A DNA stretch of 64,000 nucleotides from the NCBI GenBank assembly GCA_039654915.1, contig CM077595.1:86159501-86223500 (forward strand), in the 5' to 3' direction. Both the position numbers and the translations under genes were made by a program. Under the pieces are notes generated by a model. It made no database searches. It was not told where the DNA came from and worked only from the letters and a program-made list of their open reading frames with translations. Shown piece after piece: positions 1-11,490 of the stretch (positions within the stretch are counted from its first letter, which is position 1; every line of letters starts with the position of its first letter). Source of the stretch: Aquilaria yunnanensis (Eukaryota > Streptophyta > Magnoliopsida > Malvales > Thymelaeaceae).

Positions 1-1084
1 ATATTTGAATTTGATCCCTTGAGTCTTACTTGCGCAAGCTCCAACGTTCAGACTCGATGAATTTGAGTAAGACTTGAACAAGTTAATGGGTCAACTCAAC
101 CTAGTTGGCTTGGGTTCGGCCGGCCAACATGCACTCCATGCTCAACCCAAATGCATAGTGGATTTGTACTTGATCTTAAAAACAAGCGCACTTACGATCA
201 TATATGAAAGTGGGTACTTACAGAATTGTCATTTCATAATTTTTAGAAATTGAACAAAAATTGTCATGCTGCCAAGTGTATGTTGAAATTAACTAGAAAA
301 TGGCACATGTTAATTTCCAATAATAACCCTCAGTAACCGTATGTGGCAGACCCTCATTGGCCCACTGTTTGACTTTCAGCATGCGTTATTACGAGTCTGC
401 CATGGACCATAGAATATGACACGTGTCTTCATAGTTTCTTTTAAAACTTACGTGGCCGAGAGTTAAGAGAAAACGTTTTGAAAACCCTTTAACCCACTTT
501 TGGAAAAAAAAAAAAATCATTAGACATTTTCTCACAAATAACCCTTTAACCCAGCTGTTTTTTAAAAATTAAATATTTTATATCGTCAAATGCTTTAAAT
601 GAGGAACGCCACTTTAAAAAAAAAAAAAAATGCCAACATATCTAGAAATCATTTTTTTTTCAATAAAAATTGGTTAGAATCACCCCACTAAACCCTCCCT
701 TCGCCCAACCGCTGGCCATGAACCTTCTAACTTCTGCCCCACGCCCCATGCCACTATTCTTTTAGCAGTTGTACACTTCCATGTATAAATACAACATAGT
801 TTTCAACATCTTACTTTCTTCTGCGTTCAATAAAAAAAAAAATTCTTCATACTGATTATCTATCAAAAGAAGCAGCTGGAATCCTGTCATTAGAACCACT
901 GTTCATTATCCCTGTTGCAGGAAGCAAAAGTAAGTAGGTGAACAAATTCAGCAGGAAGACAAATTGCAGATAGAATACTTCAGTAACAAATGATTCTATC
1001 AAATCTATCAATTCATATTCTGGTTACAATTTCTATTCTAAAATCACACATCACATTATCCTAACTGATTTCTTATGTAAAAAC
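1..1084. other. Host flank left of the copia element; no gene seen
   Basis: AT-rich DNA without a convincing ORF. It contains short A and T homopolymers and one TATA-like stretch near 783-790. The last five bases (AAAAC, 1080-1084) are one copy of the target duplication of the copia element; the other copy is at 20668-20672. Host sequence at 1084 was therefore contiguous with 20673 before insertion. Confidence 0.6.
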
Positions 1085-1299
1085 TATTAGAAAGTAAAAC
1101 TTAGCTTTGAGGGTTCAAATACTGAGGAGAGAATATATTATTTCAAGGCAAACAATTGGCTTTATAGCTTGTTACAGAGCAACGACACTACGCTTATTTC
1201 GGCTAATACCGTAGTAGCTACGTAAACAAACAACTTAAGCTTATCTATTCATCCTAGTAAATAGGACTTGCTTTGAGAAGATAAACTAGAATCCTAACA
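1085..1299 (-). repeat. Copia 3' LTR (left in window)
   Basis: It matches 20452-20667 over its whole length. On the plus strand it begins TATTAGAAAG, where the partner has TGTTAGAAAG, and it ends CCTAACA. A C-rich run directly after it is the minus-strand polypurine tract, which marks this as the downstream LTR of the minus-strand element. Confidence 0.92.
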
Positions 1300-1310
1300 T
1301 TCCCCCCTTA
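1300..1310 (-). other. Copia polypurine tract
   Basis: On the minus strand this reads TAAGGGGGGAA immediately before the 3' LTR, the expected position of the plus-strand primer of reverse transcription. Confidence 0.8.
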
Positions 1311-1422
1311 AACTAAATGCACTGAGCTTTTAGTTTACACTTGACATTTCTGTCATGCCCAGTAATCTGTGAAGCTTTAAGAACTGATCTAGCTTAAGGG
1401 GTTTTGTCATAATATCCGCAAC

Positions 1423-4400
1423 TTAATCTTGTGAACTGCAGTAACTTAACTCCACTACGCCATCTCGTGTCAAGTCTCTAAGAAAGTGAAATCGAATATC
1501 AATGTGTTTGCTTCTGCCATGAAAAACAAGATGCTTGGAGAGTTTTATGGCTGAACTATTGTCACATTGAATTGCAGTACTCTTGCTCCCTTTGTATCCA
1601 AGCTTTTCCAGCAATCTTCGCAACCAGATACAATGACATGCACATGAAGCTGCCACTATGTACTCTGCTTCTGTAGTGGATAAGGTCACGATCGGTTGTT
1701 TCTTGGAAGACCATGATACTGCTCCTGAACCTAATAAAAAAACAAACCCAGACATGCTCCTCCGATCATCTAAGTCGCCAGCAAAGTCACTATCTGTATA
1801 GGCCATCAGGTTTCCATGTTGTTCCTCTCTGTAGAGGATTCCGAGCTCAGTTGTCCCCTTTAAGTACCTTAGCATTCGTTTTACTGCTGACCAGTGAAGC
1901 TTAGTAGGACATGACATAAATCTACTAACCAGATTTACTCCATACACTAAGTTTGGTCGAGTTGCCGTTAGATACATCAGGCTTCCAACAATTTGTTTAA
2001 ATAACTTTTCATCCACCTTTTTTCCTGCTTCATCTTTCAGGAGTTTCGTGCCTGGAACAATTGGATTTTGTACTGGATTGCTATTATCCATACCAAACCT
2101 CACTAGGACTTCTTGGGCATATCTTCTTTGACAGATGAAAATCCCTCCTGAACCTTGCACAACTTCCATTCCAAGAAAATATCTTATTTTTCCCAAGTCA
2201 GTCATATCGAAGTTATGCATCATTGAATTTTTGAACTCTTCACACAGACTTCAATCATTGCCAGTATAAATAAGATCATCAACATAAAGACTTACGATTA
2301 AGAGTTTACCTCATTTTGTTTTTGTGAAGAGTGTGGGTTCACAATGGCATCTTTCAAAGCCTTCTCTGATAAAGTGAGCTTCTATCTTGCTGAACCAAGC
2401 CCTTGGTGCTTGTTTTAGACCGTACAAGGCCTTTGTCAGCTTGTACACCTTGTCTTCTTCACCCTTCCTTTCATATCCAGGAGGTTGTTGCACAAAAACT
2501 TCTTCTTGTATCTCACCATGAAGAAACGCACTCTTTACATCCAACTGAAACACCTTCCAGCTTTGTTGGGCAGCCAAGGCAAGGATTAATCGCACTGTGT
2601 TAAGTCTAGCAACTGGGGCAAACACTTCTGTATAGTTTATTCCATACTGCTGGGCATACCCTTTTGCCACCAGTCTTGCTTTGTGTTTATCAACATCTCC
2701 CTTTTCATTAAATTTGGTCTTAAAGACCCATTTCACCCCAATAGGTTGTATTCCTTCTGGAAGAGTAGTTAATTCCCAGGTGTTGTTTTTCTCTATCGAT
2801 GCAATTTCTATGTCCGTAGCTTCTCTCCATTTTTGAGCTTTAGCTGCTTCTTCAAATGTAAGTGGGTCATTTTCGGCAAGAGTCATTACATCATGTAGGA
2901 CTTCTTCATCTGAAAGGCCTTGACCTGTTTCATAATCTGCCATCCAGTAGGGTGCTCTTCTTACGCTCCCTTCAGCTGGAGCTGGTGACTCATCTGAAGA
3001 TGGTTTAGAGTCACCAGAAATCCTTGAGTTGGTATTTCCATCTTCTTCGGCTTCTTATTCATTGTTGGTTTAGTTCTCAATACCCTCACATTCCGGGATA
3101 TCAAGACCTTCTTCACTTCTCTCCCAGTTCCAGGCTTCGTCCTCTTCAAAGACAACGTCTTTGCTGACCATAATTTTTTTGGATACTGGATCATAGAGCC
3201 TGTAAGCTTTTGATTCGTCACTTACACCCAACAGGACACATTTCTTGCTTTTGTCGTCCAGCTTGGTTCTTTTTTGATCTGGAACGTGTGCATGTGCTAC
3301 ACATCCAAACACACGAAAATAGTCCACCGTAGGTTTCACGCTACTCCATGCCTCTTCTGGAGTTTTTTTTTGTACTGCCACAGTATGACTTTTGTTAATA
3401 ACATGTATGCTCCACTTTACAGCTTCAGGCCAAAATTCCTTGGGAACTCCTTTCTCAGCCATCATAGAACGAACCGTGTTCATGATCGTCCTGTTTTTCC
3501 TCTCAGCCACACCGTTTTGTTGAGGAGTATAGGCTGCCGCCAGTTGCCTTCTTATGCCATGCTCCTTACAGAAAGCTTCAAATTTGTTGGAGGTGAACTC
3601 ACCACCCCTGTCAGTTCTCAAACAAGTAATAGAAGCACCAGCTTCCTTTCAATGCGAGCTTTAAAGATTTTAAACATGTCGAAGGCTTCTGTCTTTTCAT
3701 GCAAGAAGTAGATCCAAGTTTTTCGTGTAAAATCATCAATAAAACTTAGAATATACCTCTTGTTACTGTTTGAAGCTGGTTTAATTGGTCCACATATGTC
3801 TGCATGCACAAGTTGTAGTTTGTGAGATGCTCTCTATAAACTCTTCTTGGGAATGGAGTCTCGATGCTGCTTTCCAGTCAAGCAATGTGTGCACACCTTT
3901 TCTGACGACCTTAAGGGAGGTAGACCATTCACCATTTCTTTGGAAGCTAATGTCTTTAACCCATTGTAGTTCAGGTGTCCAAAACGACGGTGCCAAAGAT
4001 GAGCTTTTCTTTCTGATTCAGCTTGCAAACAGACAAGTGCCTTTGGCTCCATGGTAGCGGCTAGAACAAACATTTTATTTGCTTTCATTTCTGTTTGCAT
4101 GATGACTCCCCCTTTTGGATGATACACTTTGCATGTTCCTTGTTGGATTAGAACGATCAGACCCTTCTCTTGAAGTTGCCCTATGCTTAACAGATTATTA
4201 GTAAGCTCAGGAATATAGTAGACTCCAGTAATTACCTGAGTATATCCATTAACATGCATGCAAATGTTGCCCTTCCCCATGACTTTCATTGTTGTATTAT
4301 TCCCGAGCTTTACTGTCTGTCTGAACCCTTCATCCAACTCTAAAAACCATTCCTTTTTTTCACTCATGTGGTTGCTGCAACCCGAGTCTAGGAACCACAC

Positions 4401-4665
4401 TTCTCCGTCTTTGGTCTGATTCGGTTCAGTGTTGGTGTTGGCCATGAGCAGCAACTCTTTTTCTTCTTCCTCAGCATAGTTGGCCTTTTTCTCCCATTCT
4501 GGACATTCGTACTGAAAGTGTCCCAGTTTATGACACTTGAAACATTCAACAGTGGCTTTGGTGAACGGTTGTCTGCTTCTTCCTCTACCTCTACCTCTAC
4601 CACGAGTCATTCCTCGTCCTCTTCCTCTTCTAGCTCTCTCTTCATATGTGACTTTGAGAGCTTGT
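1423..4665 (-). pseudogene. Copia pol remnant: CCHC knuckle, protease, integrase, RT, RNase H
   Basis: On the minus strand from 4665 downward there is an RGR-rich stretch and a CCHC knuckle (CX2CX4HX4C, about 4530-4490). These are followed by the protease motif DSGCSNHMS, an integrase with HHCC-type start (HLWHRRFGHL, CTHCLTGK), FIDDFTRK and TDRGGEF, then a copia RT (KARLVAKGYAQ, QLDVKSAFLHG, YGLKQAPRAW, YVDD near 2286-2275). RNase H carries TDSDFAGD, STTEAEY and CDN. The frame is broken by a TAG after IPKKSL near 3834, a one-base frameshift near 3650, stops near 3070-3055, and two TGA codons flanking YVDD (about 2311 and 2252). The coding chain of the insertion-split gag joins here at 4665. 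The protein cannot be made as one polyprotein. Confidence 0.93.
4661..4665. repeat. Target site duplication CTTGT (left copy)
   Basis: CTTGT lies directly before the TGTTGACACC start of the 5' LTR. The second copy is at 19742-19746, directly after the TTGCCACA end of the 3' LTR. This defines the 15,076-bp nested element exactly. Confidence 0.97.
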
Positions 4666-6943
4666 TGTTGACACCCAATTTCGTCCGACCATAAAAAATT
4701 TTAAAAGAAATTAAATAAAAGAAATTAAATAAAAAAAATTATTATTTTTATTATTATTATTATTACTAAAAATTTTAATTAGTTTAAAATACATTTTTTT
4801 TTGTGAAGATTTGATTTAAAATGATATATGTGTGTATTTGAAAGAAAAAAAGAAAACTCCAAAAAAATGGCAAAATTTAAAAGTTTGAGGTAAAAATGAC
4901 AACATTAAGAAGTTTCGGGAAAAATTGACAAATTCTGAAAGTTCCAGGAGCATTTGGTAGTTTGTCACATAAAATTTTGGGCCTGCCGACGTTTCTGGCG
5001 CAAATTGACAGAAAACGATAAAATTGTCAAAATCAGAAGCTTCAGGAACTTATCCAGAGGCTGAGAGACGTAAAGGACTAAAATTGTCATTTTACCAATT
5101 TAAAAGATAAGTTTGAAATTTTTTATTAATTTATCCATAAACAGTTCAGCCAAACTTCCTCTATAAATAGCCCCCCAAATTTTGTTCTGAACACAGAGAA
5201 AATAAGAAAAAAAAGTTAGAGCTTCGTTTTGAAAAAAAGGAAAAAATTAGCCTAGGTCCCTGGCCCTCTTCTCTTCCTCTCCAGAAAACCTAAACCTTCT
5301 CTGACTGTTTTTTTTTTTTTTTTCACCCCCGCGCGCGCACCTCTGCTCCGGAATTCAAAATTCATTTTCAAAAGGTACAACCTCATTTTTTATCCTTCAT
5401 CTTCTCATATTTATTCATTTTAGTCACTAACCTTTTATTTATTTCTGCAGAATTAACTAATTACTAACTCTCTTTTACATTTTATTTGTTTATTATTGTT
5501 ATTATTACTAACCTTTAATTATTGTTGTTATTATTATTATTAACTTACTAATTTACTAACTTTACTAACTTTTATTGTTATTATTGTTAACAACTAACCC
5601 AACTAACTTTACTAACTTTTATTATTGTTATTATTATTGTTATTAACAACTAATTCTAACAACTAACTTTTATTATCTTTATTATTATTATTATTATAAT
5701 AATTCATGGAAGGTTATACCTCCTATTTATTTATTTTTAGTGGATGGCCAAAAAGCCCCACTTTATTTATTTGCTTACTATTTATTGATCTTTAACTTTC
5801 CTTTATTTACTTTATGTGCTTTTTATTTGTTTATTTATTTATTTGAATATGTTATTTAATTTTTAAAAAAGTAGAAGGTCAAAAAGCCCCACTTTATTTA
5901 TTTATTCTTTAATATTCCTTTATTTACTTTATATGTTTTCCTTTTATTTATTTACATGTGTTATTTTATGCATTTTTTTTATGGATGTCTAAACTAAAAA
6001 AAAATCCCCTTTACTTTACTTTATTTAATTTTCCTTTTATGCCAAAATTTTACTTTATGATAAAATTTATTTCATTTATTTAATAATAAATAAAATCAAT
6101 AAGTAAATAATAATTAATTAAAAAAAAAGAAGTTTTATGTGAATAATTAACTTTCTTCATTTTTAAGGCTATCAAAAAAAATCTTTTTCAAACAAAAATC
6201 CCCATCCGTCGTTATTTCAAATCTTCATTATTTTGAAACATCAATTTTTATTTTTTTTCATTAACCTTTTATTAAAATTATTAAAAAATTATAATTGAAT
6301 AATTCTAAAAATACAACAAAAAATCAATTCTGTTTTTTTTAAATATATTTTTTAAAAGTAATAATAATTAAAAATTCAAGAAAAATAATAAAATAATAAA
6401 ATAAAAATTATGACTAAAATTCATTAAATAAACAATTAATAAAAAATAATTTCCATATCCGGATGATCCGGCAGGATCTACGGTTTGGAAAATATCAATT
6501 TTTTTTAATTAAATAAATTAAATAAATACAAAAGATAAAAATTCATATTTTACGATATGGATTAAATTATTTAAAATTTCACCAAATTCCGTGTCCAAAT
6601 GACTCGGCAGAGTCCATGGTTCGGAATCAAAATCTTCCGTGTCCAAATGACTCGGCAGAGTCCATGGTTCGGAAGTATAAAATTTTTACCCGAATTAATT
6701 ACCAAAATCAACATTTTCGACTAATTCAGTTAAAATTTCTAAATTAACTGAAAATTATTTAAAAGCAAAGTAAAACAAAAATTAAAATCAACTAAGGTGC
6801 CAATTTTGGGCGCTATAACAATATTGTTTTAGCGTAACCGTACTCCCGATCCCCGAACTCTCGCAGACCAATTTTAAGGTGACCAATCGACCTAAGAAAA
6901 CTGATTGGTGGCGACTCCCGAAAAAGACCCGCACGTTGCCACA
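4666..6943 (+). repeat. 5' LTR of the nested element
   Basis: The LTR starts TGTTGACACC and ends GTTGCCACA, with canonical TG...CA ends. It is 2278 bp and very AT-rich, with long TTA/TTATT runs around 5450-5710. A ~39-bp sequence around CCAAATGACTCGGCAGAG occurs twice in tandem at about 6587-6625 and 6635-6673. Compared with the 3' LTR it has an extra 14 bp near 4705 and a T run two bases shorter near 5310. Confidence 0.97.
5161..5169 (+). promoter_or_regulatory. LTR TATA box (5' LTR)
   Basis: CTATAAATA lies in a C/T-rich context about 500 bp into the LTR, followed by a purine-rich stretch and a CT-rich stretch. This is the best candidate core promoter, placing the U3/R boundary near 5190-5200. 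The identical site in the 3' LTR is at 17957-17965. Confidence 0.65.
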
Positions 6944-6946
6944 GCT

Positions 6947-6964
6947 TGGCGACTCCACTAGGGA
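6947..6964 (+). other. Primer binding site
   Basis: TGGCGACTCCACTAGGGA begins three bases after the 5' LTR. The leading TGG pairs with the CCA end of a tRNA. The primer is possibly tRNA-Arg as reported for Ogre-type elements; I could not check the match against tRNA sequences. Confidence 0.75.
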
Positions 6965-7922
6965 CTCCACGTTAGTGAGTCGAGCCTAAAGTTGATTTGT
7001 TTTGATTTACTTTGCTTTAATATTATGTGGATTTATATATTATATTTACTTAAGTAAACATGCATAATGCATTCACAAAATGAAGCTCTATACCCGAGCT
7101 TCCTTAAATCAAACACGATTCTTTCTAAGCGAAATTGGTGTTGCTGTCCTTGTGAGGCCATGGTCTCCAAGCCTTCACCGGTTTCAAAGTAGCAAAGTAG
7201 TGTATTGCCTTCTGAGACGGTTAGTCTCTGCATGGGCCCACGAAAAGCTACGACTCGAATTAATCCATTCCTTACATTAACCCTAGAGGGTAAGGAATCG
7301 GGCCGTCACTATAATTTAGTGACGGGATTCGGGAACTATCCCTTGCCTTTTTGATAAGCCACCTTATGCATATAGAACTCCCCATTTGACCATAGAACTG
7401 ACCATAGAATTTCTACCATTTTACCAACGCCATAAGCATATCCTTGTTATGCTGTGTTGTTACTCTACACTTTTCTTCGTATGGTTTTAACTTGTTTATC
7501 CATAATACTTCATGAGTTGTTAATTGCTATTTAACTTATTAATAACCTTATCTTTCTTGTGCAATTATTCTTCATGCATCAAAACCACGCATCAAATTAT
7601 GCTAACTTTTTTGTCTTTATAATGACAACTAAAAGTTTTGAAGTTCCACGATAATGGATAAGCAAACTCACTCATCGCATGCATGCATTACATTAATCAC
7701 GTGCATATAAAGTCTGATAAAAACATAATCTCACTTTATGTTGCATGCATCTATTACATCAATCACGTGCATACAAAGTCTGATAAAAACATAATCTCAC
7801 ATTGCATACATGCATTCATTGCATCAATCACATACATGTAGAGTCTAATAAAATAAATATTCCTTTAAAAAGGTAAAATTGGACCTCAACACCGATATTC
7901 AACTCGACTCCAAACAAGATTA
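6965..7922 (+). other. Untranslated leader with ~62-bp tandem repeats
   Basis: No credible ORF lies between the primer site and gag. About 7672-7850 holds three imperfect ~62-bp repeats built on a GCATGCAT stretch, ATCACGTGCAT and AAAGTCTGATAAAA. The CACGTG cores occur in two of the three copies. Short ATGs in the leader mean that translation of gag needs a mechanism tolerant of upstream AUGs. Confidence 0.6.
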
Positions 7923-9674
7923 ATGGCAGAACAAGCCGAAGGACGTCTCATGGAGATGGAGTCCAAGATTGAAAGTATGTCAGAACAGATGAGACAATTG
8001 ATGGAATTAATCAAAGGGAAAGCAACTCAAGTCCCCATCAAAGAAGTACAAGATCCCACTTATCCCCCGGAATTCACCCCGCAACGAGTCTCAGTCCAAG
8101 AAAACCTGTTTCAAGAATCAGGACCGTCTGCTAGTGTTCACCTGAAACAAGATACTGTACATGAAGAGAAGAATATATTACCAAAAGAAGAAGCAGAATC
8201 TCAAAAGCTCGAAACAATAGAGAAGAGACTGCGAGCCATTGAAGGAGGTAATATATTCGGATCTCTCTCAGTGGATGACCTCTGCTTAGTGCCAGACGTC
8301 ATAATCCCTTCGGACTTTAAAGTACCGGATTTCGTAAAATATGATGGAACGAGTGATCCCATCACTCACATCACACTGTTCCTAAGGAGACTACAACCAC
8401 TCACAAAAGATGAAAAGGTGTGGATTGCACTTTTTCAGGAAAGTCTCACAAAATCAGCATTGCAGTGGTATCTAAGTCAAGGACCAAGAAACATCAAAAC
8501 TTGGAATGACCTTGCTCAGGCCTTCATCGGCAACTATAAACATGTTATGGACTTGGCTCCGGATCGCCAAACTCTCCAAAACATGGAGAAGAAAAAGCCA
8601 GAAACTTTCAAGGAATATGCCCAACGGTGGAGGGACTTAGCTGCACAAGTTCAGCCACCCATGACAGAAAAAGAAATGGTCACTTTGTTTGTCCAGACAC
8701 TGAAATACCCATATTATGACAAACTCATTGGCAATTCGGCAACTAATTTCTCCGATGTTGTCATGTCTGGAGAAAGGATCGAGCATGGGATTAGGACTGG
8801 GAAGATTGCTGAGTCCTTTAGTGATCCTATGAAAAGAGGAGGACCATCCAGAACAAAAGATGAAGAAGTACAACAAATAGGACGCGAAAGAGGGATTCCC
8901 CTCGTAGGTACTGTGGCTACCGGTCCTCGCCTATCCTATTCTGCCAAAAGGCCCAATTATTATCCTACCAATAGGCCCAATGACTATCCTCCCAATATGC
9001 CCAATGATTATCCTTCCAATAGGCCTAATGATTATCCTCCCAATAGGCCCAACAATTATCCTCTCAACAGGCCTAATCAGTTACGGCCACCTGTTCCGAC
9101 TCCTCCAGTACCCACACGAAGACCAAAAGAAGTTTTTGCACCAATTCCCATGACTTACACTGAGTTGTATCCAAAACTCATAGAAAGTCAACTTATCCGT
9201 CCAATTCCTACAAATCCATTTGGACCTCCATATCCAACGTGGTATGACCCCAACATAACTTGCCCATATCATGATGGCGTTCCAGGCCATGGCTTGGAAA
9301 ATTGCACAGCATTGAAACGTATAGTCCAACAATTAATCGAATCAAAGTGGTTGGACTTTTCCGATGAACCGAACGTCACTCACAATCCATTGCCGCCTCA
9401 TCAAGAAAAACCAATCAATATGATAGAAGAACACCGGCTGATGAAAAAGTCAGTCAATGATATCATAACCCCTCTTAAGCATGTATATTCATGCCTTGTG
9501 AAAGAAGGGATTATCATGGGAAAGCCTTCTTTTGGACATGAAGAAGTTGAAGATGAGGAATGGTGCAACTTTCATGACAGTAAGAGTCATTCTATCCAAG
9601 AATGCTCAGAATTCCGTAAGAATCTGCAAAGACTCATAGACTCATCCCAACTTACCGTTTTTATGATGATGTGA
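7923..9674 (+). CDS. gag: Gag polyprotein, Tat/Ogre-like (583 aa)
   Basis: This ORF encodes the structural protein of the virus-like particle, which packages the RNA. Residues 1-50 are a Met/Glu-rich coiled-coil-like start. The retrotransposon-gag core spans about 135-270 (VPDFVKYDGTSDP, SALQWYL, FKEYAQRWRDLA). Residues about 340-385 form a Pro-rich tandem of NRPNDYPP-type nonapeptides. Two knuckle-like motifs of the CX2H...HX4C type start at residues 447 (CPYHDGVPGHGLENC) and 548 (CNFHDSKSHSIQEC), a pattern I associate with Ogre-like Gag. The start is the first ATG after the leader repeats. The frame ends at 9674 just after a GTTTTTA run; reading in the -1 frame from there continues in Gag-like sequence to 9814. 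No protease or polymerase follows. Confidence 0.88.
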   Translation: MAEQAEGRLMEMESKIESMSEQMRQLMELIKGKATQVPIKEVQDPTYPPEFTPQRVSVQENLFQESGPSASVHLKQDTVHEEKNILPKEEAESQKLETIEKRLRAIEGGNIFGSLSVDDLCLVPDVIIPSDFKVPDFVKYDGTSDPITHITLFLRRLQPLTKDEKVWIALFQESLTKSALQWYLSQGPRNIKTWNDLAQAFIGNYKHVMDLAPDRQTLQNMEKKKPETFKEYAQRWRDLAAQVQPPMTEKEMVTLFVQTLKYPYYDKLIGNSATNFSDVVMSGERIEHGIRTGKIAESFSDPMKRGGPSRTKDEEVQQIGRERGIPLVGTVATGPRLSYSAKRPNYYPTNRPNDYPPNMPNDYPSNRPNDYPPNRPNNYPLNRPNQLRPPVPTPPVPTRRPKEVFAPIPMTYTELYPKLIESQLIRPIPTNPFGPPYPTWYDPNITCPYHDGVPGHGLENCTALKRIVQQLIESKWLDFSDEPNVTHNPLPPHQEKPINMIEEHRLMKKSVNDIITPLKHVYSCLVKEGIIMGKPSFGHEEVEDEEWCNFHDSKSHSIQECSEFRKNLQRLIDSSQLTVFMMM

Positions 9675-9814
9675 ATGTGATCATTAAAGAACAAGAAGTC
9701 AATGCTATACTGATCTCAAAACCTACTCTTAAGCCGTCAAGTCCCGAGGCCATTCCTCTACAAATCAAACAAAACCAAGGTCAAGCTGCTAGGCCCGATG
9801 TGATTGGTAATTGA
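9662..9814 (+). pseudogene. Gag C-terminal extension in the -1 frame
   Basis: From TAT at 9662 the -1 frame gives a 50-codon open stretch (starting YDDVNVIIKEQEVNAIL) that ends at TGA 9812-9814. In Ogre-like elements Gag usually runs on in this kind of sequence towards protease, so this is probably the residual end of gag that lost its frame at the T5 run at 9658-9662. Ribosomal slippage on the T run is possible but cannot be shown here. Confidence 0.5.
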
Positions 9815-10008
9815 AAGTGAAGATTTTGAGCTGGAATTACATTGATTTCGGAAGGGCTCCAAGTCAAATCTGACCTAACAGTCCGCATACATTTTCGAAT
9901 GACAGGGAATCCTTTGAATAACTTGTATCTTTGAAAGCTTGCAAAAGTAATCTAATAGTAAAAATCTCCTAGATTTAGTCCAGAATCTAGGGTGTAGTCT
10001 TTGTTAGA

Positions 10009-10350
10009 TGGACACCTGGTATTCTTTTTCTGGTACAACAAAAAGATGTAATGCGTGCATTCTACTACTTTCCATTTTTACACTCTTTGCCATTATACTA
10101 TCCATTATTGCCATCACACTTTACTTTTCGACAACCGGTAATTCTTTTTGTTCTCTAACAAAAAGATGTTGCGTGTGCATTCTACCACTTTTTAATCCCA
10201 TTATTACTTCTACACATTCTACCAATTTTTACCAAAAATTCAATTATTACACCTACACATTCTACCACTTCTTACCAAAAATTCTGTTTTTATATCCATC
10301 TTTCACTCCTTTCCATTATACTATCCATTATTGCTATCACACTTTACTTT
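10009..10350 (+). repeat. Imperfect duplication (~125-bp unit)
   Basis: A unit with AATTCTTTTTGTTCT-like sequence, ACAAAAAGATGT and GTGCATTCTACC occurs at about 10015 and 10139. A further partial copy of the TTTCCATTATACTATCCATT segment lies near 10310. Pyrimidine-rich and non-coding. Confidence 0.6.
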
Positions 10351-10767
10351 GAAAACGATACTACTCGTGGGTGAAAATAAAAAGTTAAGGGAGATTTAAT
10401 AGTGGCGATCTTGAAAGTGTTGTCAAATCTAGTAAGAAGGATTTCATATGTTGCACCCCAACTCTAAAAAAAAAAGAATTCACAGTGGTTATAAACATCC
10501 TTGCAAGAAGTCCAGGATTAACTTCCAAACAAGGTAGCTCTCATATTAAATGACTTCAGTGGCCTCCCAATTCGCACAAATGCTCAATACAAAAAAAAAG
10601 ATTCTCAGTTTTCCGCAACACAAATTCCAACAAAGGAAAGAAGTTCATCCCTTCCATCAAAAGCCATTCAAGGAAAAATTCAAAACCAAAAAGAACTGAG
10701 AACAAGCACGAGCAAGCAAGGCCACTTGAGTCATCTCACTTCAAGAGAGTTATCAAGTATGTCATCA

Positions 10768-10870
10768 CCATAGCTCACAAAAAAAAAAAAAAAGAAACAA
10801 AAAAAAAGAGGAAAAAGGGCTCAAACTAGAAAAAAAAAAAGAAAAAAGAAAGAAAAAAAGTGAGCTATGG
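10768..10870 (+). repeat. 11-bp inverted repeat flanking an A-rich loop
   Basis: CCATAGCTCAC at 10768-10778 is exactly inverted as GTGAGCTATGG at 10860-10870. The 81 bases between are nearly all purine on the plus strand, so the element RNA could form a stem with a long oligo(A)-rich loop. Confidence 0.7.
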
Positions 10871-11035
10871 ATTCTAGACTAAAAACCTGCAAAGGCGGTT
10901 TAGAACACAAAAGCAACTCTCAAACCAAGCGTACACAAAGACCACGATAGTTGGGGGGCAACAGTTAAGGTCTAACTTTCTGGAAAGAGTGGCAAGTTTG
11001 AGGTCATCACTATTGAGTTTTTCACCATAATCAAA

Positions 11036-11490
11036 TTTGCTCACGAGTAGTATTAAAAGACCCTTCTTTCACACCACTTAAACTTAACTTTCCTCAGACC
11101 AAACATCCTCATTCAGTTAAAATACTATCATTGTGAAACATGTTTCTACCTTATTTAATACTGCTCACGAGTAGTATTAAAAGACCATTTTTTCACACCA
11201 CTTAAACTTAACTTTCCTCAGACCTAACATCCTCATTCAGTCAAAAGACTATCATTGTGAATCATGTTTCTACCTTATTTAATACTGCTCACGAGTAGTA
11301 TTAAAATACCCTTCTTTCACACCACTCAAACTTAACTTTACTTAGACCTAATATTTACCTCTTAATATTATTCTCATTCAGCTAAAAGACTGCAGCAAAA
11401 ACATTTAAACTTAATTTCCCTCACACCTAACATTTACCTCTCGATATCATCCTCATTCAGCTAAAAGGCTATCCTTGTGAATCATGTTTA
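11036..11490 (+). repeat. ~124-bp tandem repeats (three-plus copies)
   Basis: TGCTCACGAGTAGTATTAAA recurs at about 11039, 11162 and 11287, each followed by ACACCACTTAAACTTAACTTT-like sequence and CTCATTCAG. A degenerate fourth partial unit runs to about 11490. Non-coding. Confidence 0.75.

Noticed and set aside
10008..10352. 114-codon hydrophobic ORF inside the retrotransposon
   Set aside because: Pyrimidine-rich duplicated sequence, no domain, and it ends within the repeat; composition explains it.
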